From NCBI GenBank assembly GCA_910586205.1, contig CAJUGD010000005.1, forward strand, positions 101,661 through 165,660: 64,000 nucleotides of DNA, in the 5' to 3' direction. The position numbers and the translations under genes were made by a program. The first letter of the stretch is position 1. Every line of letters starts with the position of its first letter. Origin of the DNA: an uncultured Lachnospiraceae bacterium (GTDB lineage Bacteria > Bacillota > Clostridia > Lachnospirales > Lachnospiraceae). Positions 60,524-64,000 of the stretch are shown piece after piece. Under the pieces are notes generated by a model that did no database searches, had not been told where the DNA came from, and was given only the letters and a program-made list of their open reading frames with translations.

Positions 60524-63031
60524 ATGGAACCTAATGTTTTTGACAAAGTACATGATATTGATCTGAAATCGACCATGGAGAAGTCTTACATTGATTATGC
60601 CATGAGCGTTATAGCTGCCCGTGCTCTTCCGGATGTAAGAGACGGTTTAAAGCCTGTTCAGCGCCGGGTTCTGTTTTCTATGATTGAGTTAAACAATGGT
60701 CCTGATAAGCCACATAGAAAATGTGCCCGTATTGTGGGTGATACTATGGGTAAATATCATCCTCATGGAGACAGTTCGATCTATGGAGCCCTGGTAAATA
60801 TGGCCCAGGAGTGGTCCACCCGTTATCCTTTGGTTGATGGCCATGGGAATTTTGGTTCTGTAGATGGTGACGGAGCAGCTGCTATGCGTTATACGGAAGC
60901 ACGTCTCAGCAAAATTTCCATGGAAATGCTGGCAGATATCAATAAAGACACTGTAAACTTTGTTCCGAACTTTGATGAAACAGAAAAGGAGCCCACGGTC
61001 TTGCCGGCTCGTTATCCCAATCTGCTTGTGAACGGGACTACTGGTATAGCAGTGGGCATGGCAACCAACATACCGCCTCATAATCTGCGGGAAGTGATCT
61101 CTGCGGTGGTAAAACTGATTGATAATCAGGTATTAGAGGATCGGGATACATCCATTGAAGAAATTCTTGAGATTGTAAAAGGACCTGATTTCCCTACAGG
61201 AGCTACGATTTTAGGAAAATCAGGAATTGAAGAAGCATATAGAACCGGACGGGGGAAGCTGCGGGTACGTGCTGTATCTGATATAGAGATGATGCCCAAC
61301 GGGAAAAGCCGTATTGTGGTGACAGAACTTCCCTATTTGGTTAATAAAGCCAGATTAATTGAAAAAATTGCCGAATTGGTAAAAGATAAAAGAATTGACG
61401 GAATAACAGATCTGCGGGATGAATCGGATCGTCAGGGAATGCGGGTTGTCATAGAACTGCGCCGGGATGTAAATGCCAGTGTGATTCTAAACCAGCTTTA
61501 TAAGCATACCCAGCTTCAGGATACCTTTGGGGTAATTATGCTTGCCTTGGTTGATAATGTACCAAAGGTTCTGAATATTTTAGATATGCTGAAATATTAT
61601 CTGACCCATCAGAAGGATGTGGTAACACGCCGTACCAAATATGATTTGAACAAAGCAGAGGAACGTGCCCACATTTTACAGGGCTTATTGATTGCCCTTG
61701 ATCACATTGATGAGGTAATTCGGATTATTCGTGGATCAGATACAGTACAGAACGCAAAGATTCAGTTAATGGAGCGGTTTGGTTTAAGTGATGTCCAGGC
61801 TCAGGCTATTGTGGACATGCGTCTGCGCGCTCTGACTGGTTTGGAAAGAGGCAAGCTGGAAAACGAATATAATGAGTTGATGGTAAAAATTCAGGAATTA
61901 AAAGCAATTTTGGCAGATGAGAAAAAGCTTTTAGGGGTAATTCGTGAAGAAATCCTTGTGATTTCCGGTAAATACGGAGATGACAGGAAGACTTCTATTG
62001 GATTTGATGAATACGATATGTCCATGGAAGATTTGATTCCCAATGAGAGAACCATTGTGGCTATGACAAAGCTCGGATATATAAAGCGGATGAGCATTGA
62101 CAATTTCAAGAGTCAGAACAGAGGCGGCAAGGGAATCAAAGGAATGCAGATTATTGATGAGGATTATATTGAAGATCTGATCCTGACTTATAATCATAAT
62201 TACATTATGTTCTTTACAAACACGGGAAGGGTATACAGGCTAAAGGCATATGCGATTCCAGAGGGAAGCCGTACAGCCAGAGGTACTGCTATTATTAATC
62301 TTATTCAGCTACAGCCTCATGAGAAGATTACTGCCATTATTCCTGTGAAACAATATGATGATAAAGATTTTCTTTTCATGGCAACAAGAAATGGAATGGT
62401 TAAGAAGACTCCTATCAGAGAATATGAGAATGTCAGGAAAAATGGACTTCAGGCCATTGTTTTGCGGGATAATGATGAATTAATTGAAGTAAAAGCTACT
62501 GATAACGAGAAAGATATTTTCCTGGTGACAAAAAAAGGACAGTGTATTCGTTTTCATGAAACAGATGTACGGATTACAGGACGAGTATCCATAGGCGTGA
62601 TTGGTATGAAGCTGAATGAAGGCGATCAGGTAGTAGCCATGCAGACACACACGCAGGGAGAATGTTTATTAATTGTATCTGCTAATGGCATGGGAAAAAG
62701 AACACCCATTGAAGAATTTACCAGCCAAAACAGAGGGGGAAAAGGAATTCTCTGTTATAAGATTACAGAAAAAACAGGAGACATTGTCGGAGCGAAGCTG
62801 GTTCATGATGATCATGATATTATGATTATTACTACAGAAGGAATTGTAATAAGGATTTCTGTAGATGATATTTCCATTATTGGAAGAAATACCTCCGGAG
62901 TAAAACTGATGAATATTGATCAGGACTCAGATGTGCAGGTGGCAAGTATTGCTAAGGTTCGGGATGACGGAGAAAAGTCAGAAGGAGACGGAATAGAAGA
63001 ATTAGATTTGGAAGCTGAGAAGAATCATTAA
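60524..63031 (+). CDS. gyrA: DNA gyrase subunit A
   Basis: GyrA breaks and rejoins DNA. The 835-residue protein has the catalytic Tyr in AAAMRYTEARL (about 123), the GyrA box QNRGGKG in the C-terminal pinwheel, and an acidic tail. In the quinolone region the sequence is HPHGDSSIYGAL, so the position equal to E. coli Ser83 is Ser and that equal to Asp87 is Gly. AGGTGAGG precedes the ATG. A hairpin follows the stop. Confidence 0.98.
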   Translation: MEPNVFDKVHDIDLKSTMEKSYIDYAMSVIAARALPDVRDGLKPVQRRVLFSMIELNNGPDKPHRKCARIVGDTMGKYHPHGDSSIYGALVNMAQEWSTRYPLVDGHGNFGSVDGDGAAAMRYTEARLSKISMEMLADINKDTVNFVPNFDETEKEPTVLPARYPNLLVNGTTGIAVGMATNIPPHNLREVISAVVKLIDNQVLEDRDTSIEEILEIVKGPDFPTGATILGKSGIEEAYRTGRGKLRVRAVSDIEMMPNGKSRIVVTELPYLVNKARLIEKIAELVKDKRIDGITDLRDESDRQGMRVVIELRRDVNASVILNQLYKHTQLQDTFGVIMLALVDNVPKVLNILDMLKYYLTHQKDVVTRRTKYDLNKAEERAHILQGLLIALDHIDEVIRIIRGSDTVQNAKIQLMERFGLSDVQAQAIVDMRLRALTGLERGKLENEYNELMVKIQELKAILADEKKLLGVIREEILVISGKYGDDRKTSIGFDEYDMSMEDLIPNERTIVAMTKLGYIKRMSIDNFKSQNRGGKGIKGMQIIDEDYIEDLILTYNHNYIMFFTNTGRVYRLKAYAIPEGSRTARGTAIINLIQLQPHEKITAIIPVKQYDDKDFLFMATRNGMVKKTPIREYENVRKNGLQAIVLRDNDELIEVKATDNEKDIFLVTKKGQCIRFHETDVRITGRVSIGVIGMKLNEGDQVVAMQTHTQGECLLIVSANGMGKRTPIEEFTSQNRGGKGILCYKITEKTGDIVGAKLVHDDHDIMIITTEGIVIRISVDDISIIGRNTSGVKLMNIDQDSDVQVASIAKVRDDGEKSEGDGIEELDLEAEKNH

Positions 63032-63044
63032 GAAGAATTGAATG

Positions 63045-63100
63045 TGGTCTTAAAATCTCATCTATAAGCAGATAAGTACAGACATGAGATTTTAGGACCA
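63045..63100 (+). terminator. Hairpin after gyrA
   Basis: TGGTCTTAAAATCTCAT (63045-63061) pairs with ATGAGATTTTAGGACCA (63084-63100) with one wobble and a 22-base loop. There is no strong T run. The rest of the 240-base spacer holds only the promoter at 63186. Confidence 0.7.
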
Positions 63101-63185
63101 TATCTTCTATATATAGAATAAAATACATAAGAAATACTATATTTAGTTGTGTAAGAAAAAAATAAAAAAAATTGAAAAATATGGG

Positions 63186-63214
63186 TTGACAAGCTTCGAG
63201 TTTTCCCTTATAAT
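63186..63214 (+). promoter_or_regulatory. Strong promoter upstream of tRNA-Ser / rRNA operon (P1)
   Basis: TTGACA (63186-63191) and TATAAT (63209-63214) are exactly 17 bases apart, a consensus SigA promoter. Confidence 0.9.
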
Positions 63215-63273
63215 GGGCTATGCGTTTGGGAGACAGCAATTTCTAAGACGCAGTCATATGGAATAAGCCATTC

Positions 63274-63361
63274 GGAGAAATACTCAAGAGGCCGAAGAGG
63301 CGCCCCTGCTAAGGGTGTAGGTCGGGCAACCGGCGCGAGGGTTCAAATCCCTCTTTCTCCG
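63274..63361 (+). tRNA. tRNA-Ser (anticodon GCT)
   Basis: The 88-base sequence folds with acceptor GGAGAAA/TTTCTCC, an anticodon loop with GCT (reads AGC/AGT), a long class II variable arm (GTCGGGCAACCGGC) and a GGGTTCAAATCCC T-arm. The 3' CCA is not encoded. It sits between P1 and P2 in front of the rRNA operon. Confidence 0.95.
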
Positions 63362-63448
63362 CTCTTTATTCCAAATGATTCCTTTTCGCCCTAAAATCTG
63401 ATGAAAATCAGAAAGGTCGAAAAAAATAAAAAAAAGATAAAAAAGTTG

Positions 63449-63477
63449 TTGACAAACTTCGCAAGATGTGATAAGAT
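63449..63477 (+). promoter_or_regulatory. Second promoter of the rRNA operon (P2)
   Basis: TTGACA (63449-63454) and TAAGAT (63472-63477) are 17 bases apart. The leader between here and the 16S start (about 190 bases) holds no gene; it should carry the processing stem of 16S rRNA. Confidence 0.8.
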
Positions 63478-63674
63478 AAACGAGTTGCTGCTGAGGAAGC
63501 CAACAACAAGATGAACCTTGAAAATGAAAGATTGAACAGTGTTTAAAACCCTGAAAATTCAAAGAAAAGGCGTCAGGAAAGACACCTTGGATTGAGAAAA
63601 TTCAGAACAAAAACCAAACAAACAGTAGAACGGTTAAATTAGCCAGAGAGTTAAGATTGACCGGGAAACAAACT

Positions 63675-64000
<326 letters not shown>

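Noticed and set aside
63284..63562. Open frame on the minus strand over the tRNA-Ser and the rRNA leader
   Set aside because: It lies over a clear tRNA gene and a promoter read on the plus strand.

Overview
The window comes from the replication-origin region of a spore-forming, low-GC Gram-positive anaerobe. The start of a 16S rRNA gene (63675 to the right edge) has the look of Lachnospiraceae (Clostridium cluster XIVa). The order rpmH-rnpA-yidD-yidC-jag-mnmE-mnmG-rsmG next to parAB, with dnaA-dnaN-rlbA-recF-gyrB-gyrA diverging from it, is the classic Firmicutes origin layout. The genus cannot be fixed from what is visible.

Left part (1-19.9 kb): a cell-surface acyl-transfer cassette on the minus strand (SGNH hydrolase, DUF4358 lipoprotein, MBOAT acyltransferase cut by the left edge); a DUF4397 protein; a beta-propeller lactonase; aroC and rpiB facing asnA; an XRE/cupin regulator followed by a full spermidine/putrescine ABC importer (potABCD); small metabolic genes (DUF378 protein, metallo-beta-lactamase fold protein, a split ThrE-type exporter, pyrC); a DUF885 lipoprotein; and a YtrA-type GntR/ABC operon whose promoter lies between the arms of a perfect palindrome.

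Middle (20-33 kb): a complete type II fatty-acid synthesis operon, fabH-acpP-fabK-fabD-fabG-fabF-accB-fabZ-accC-accDA, in which the two carboxyltransferase subunits are fused. It is followed by a second FabK-like flavoprotein, spmA-spmB, a FabT-like MarR regulator and a probable GerMN lipoprotein. A FabT-type palindrome lies just downstream of the fabH promoter, so the regulator probably closes a feedback loop on the operon.

33-46 kb: a minus-strand housekeeping group (rsmI, trmN6-like, ricT, holB), a divergent tmk-like kinase and an Orn/Lys/Arg decarboxylase-family gene, resembling the Bacillus yaaO-tmk-holB-yaaT region. Then come parA-parB-DUF4446 and an unusual membrane protein with a sigma-region-2-like N terminus. 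A roughly 0.8-kb gene-poor gap with one perfect parS site, a frameshifted acetyltransferase, a second parS and a glyoxalase-family gene lie between parA and rsmG.

Right part (45.6-64 kb): tRNA modification (mnmE, mnmG), 16S methylation (rsmG), membrane insertion and RNA-binding genes (yidC, yidD, jag), rnpA and rpmH on the minus strand. An ECF-transporter S component precedes the origin; DnaA boxes flank dnaA. After gyrA there is a tRNA-Ser(GCT), two strong promoters and the start of an rRNA operon.
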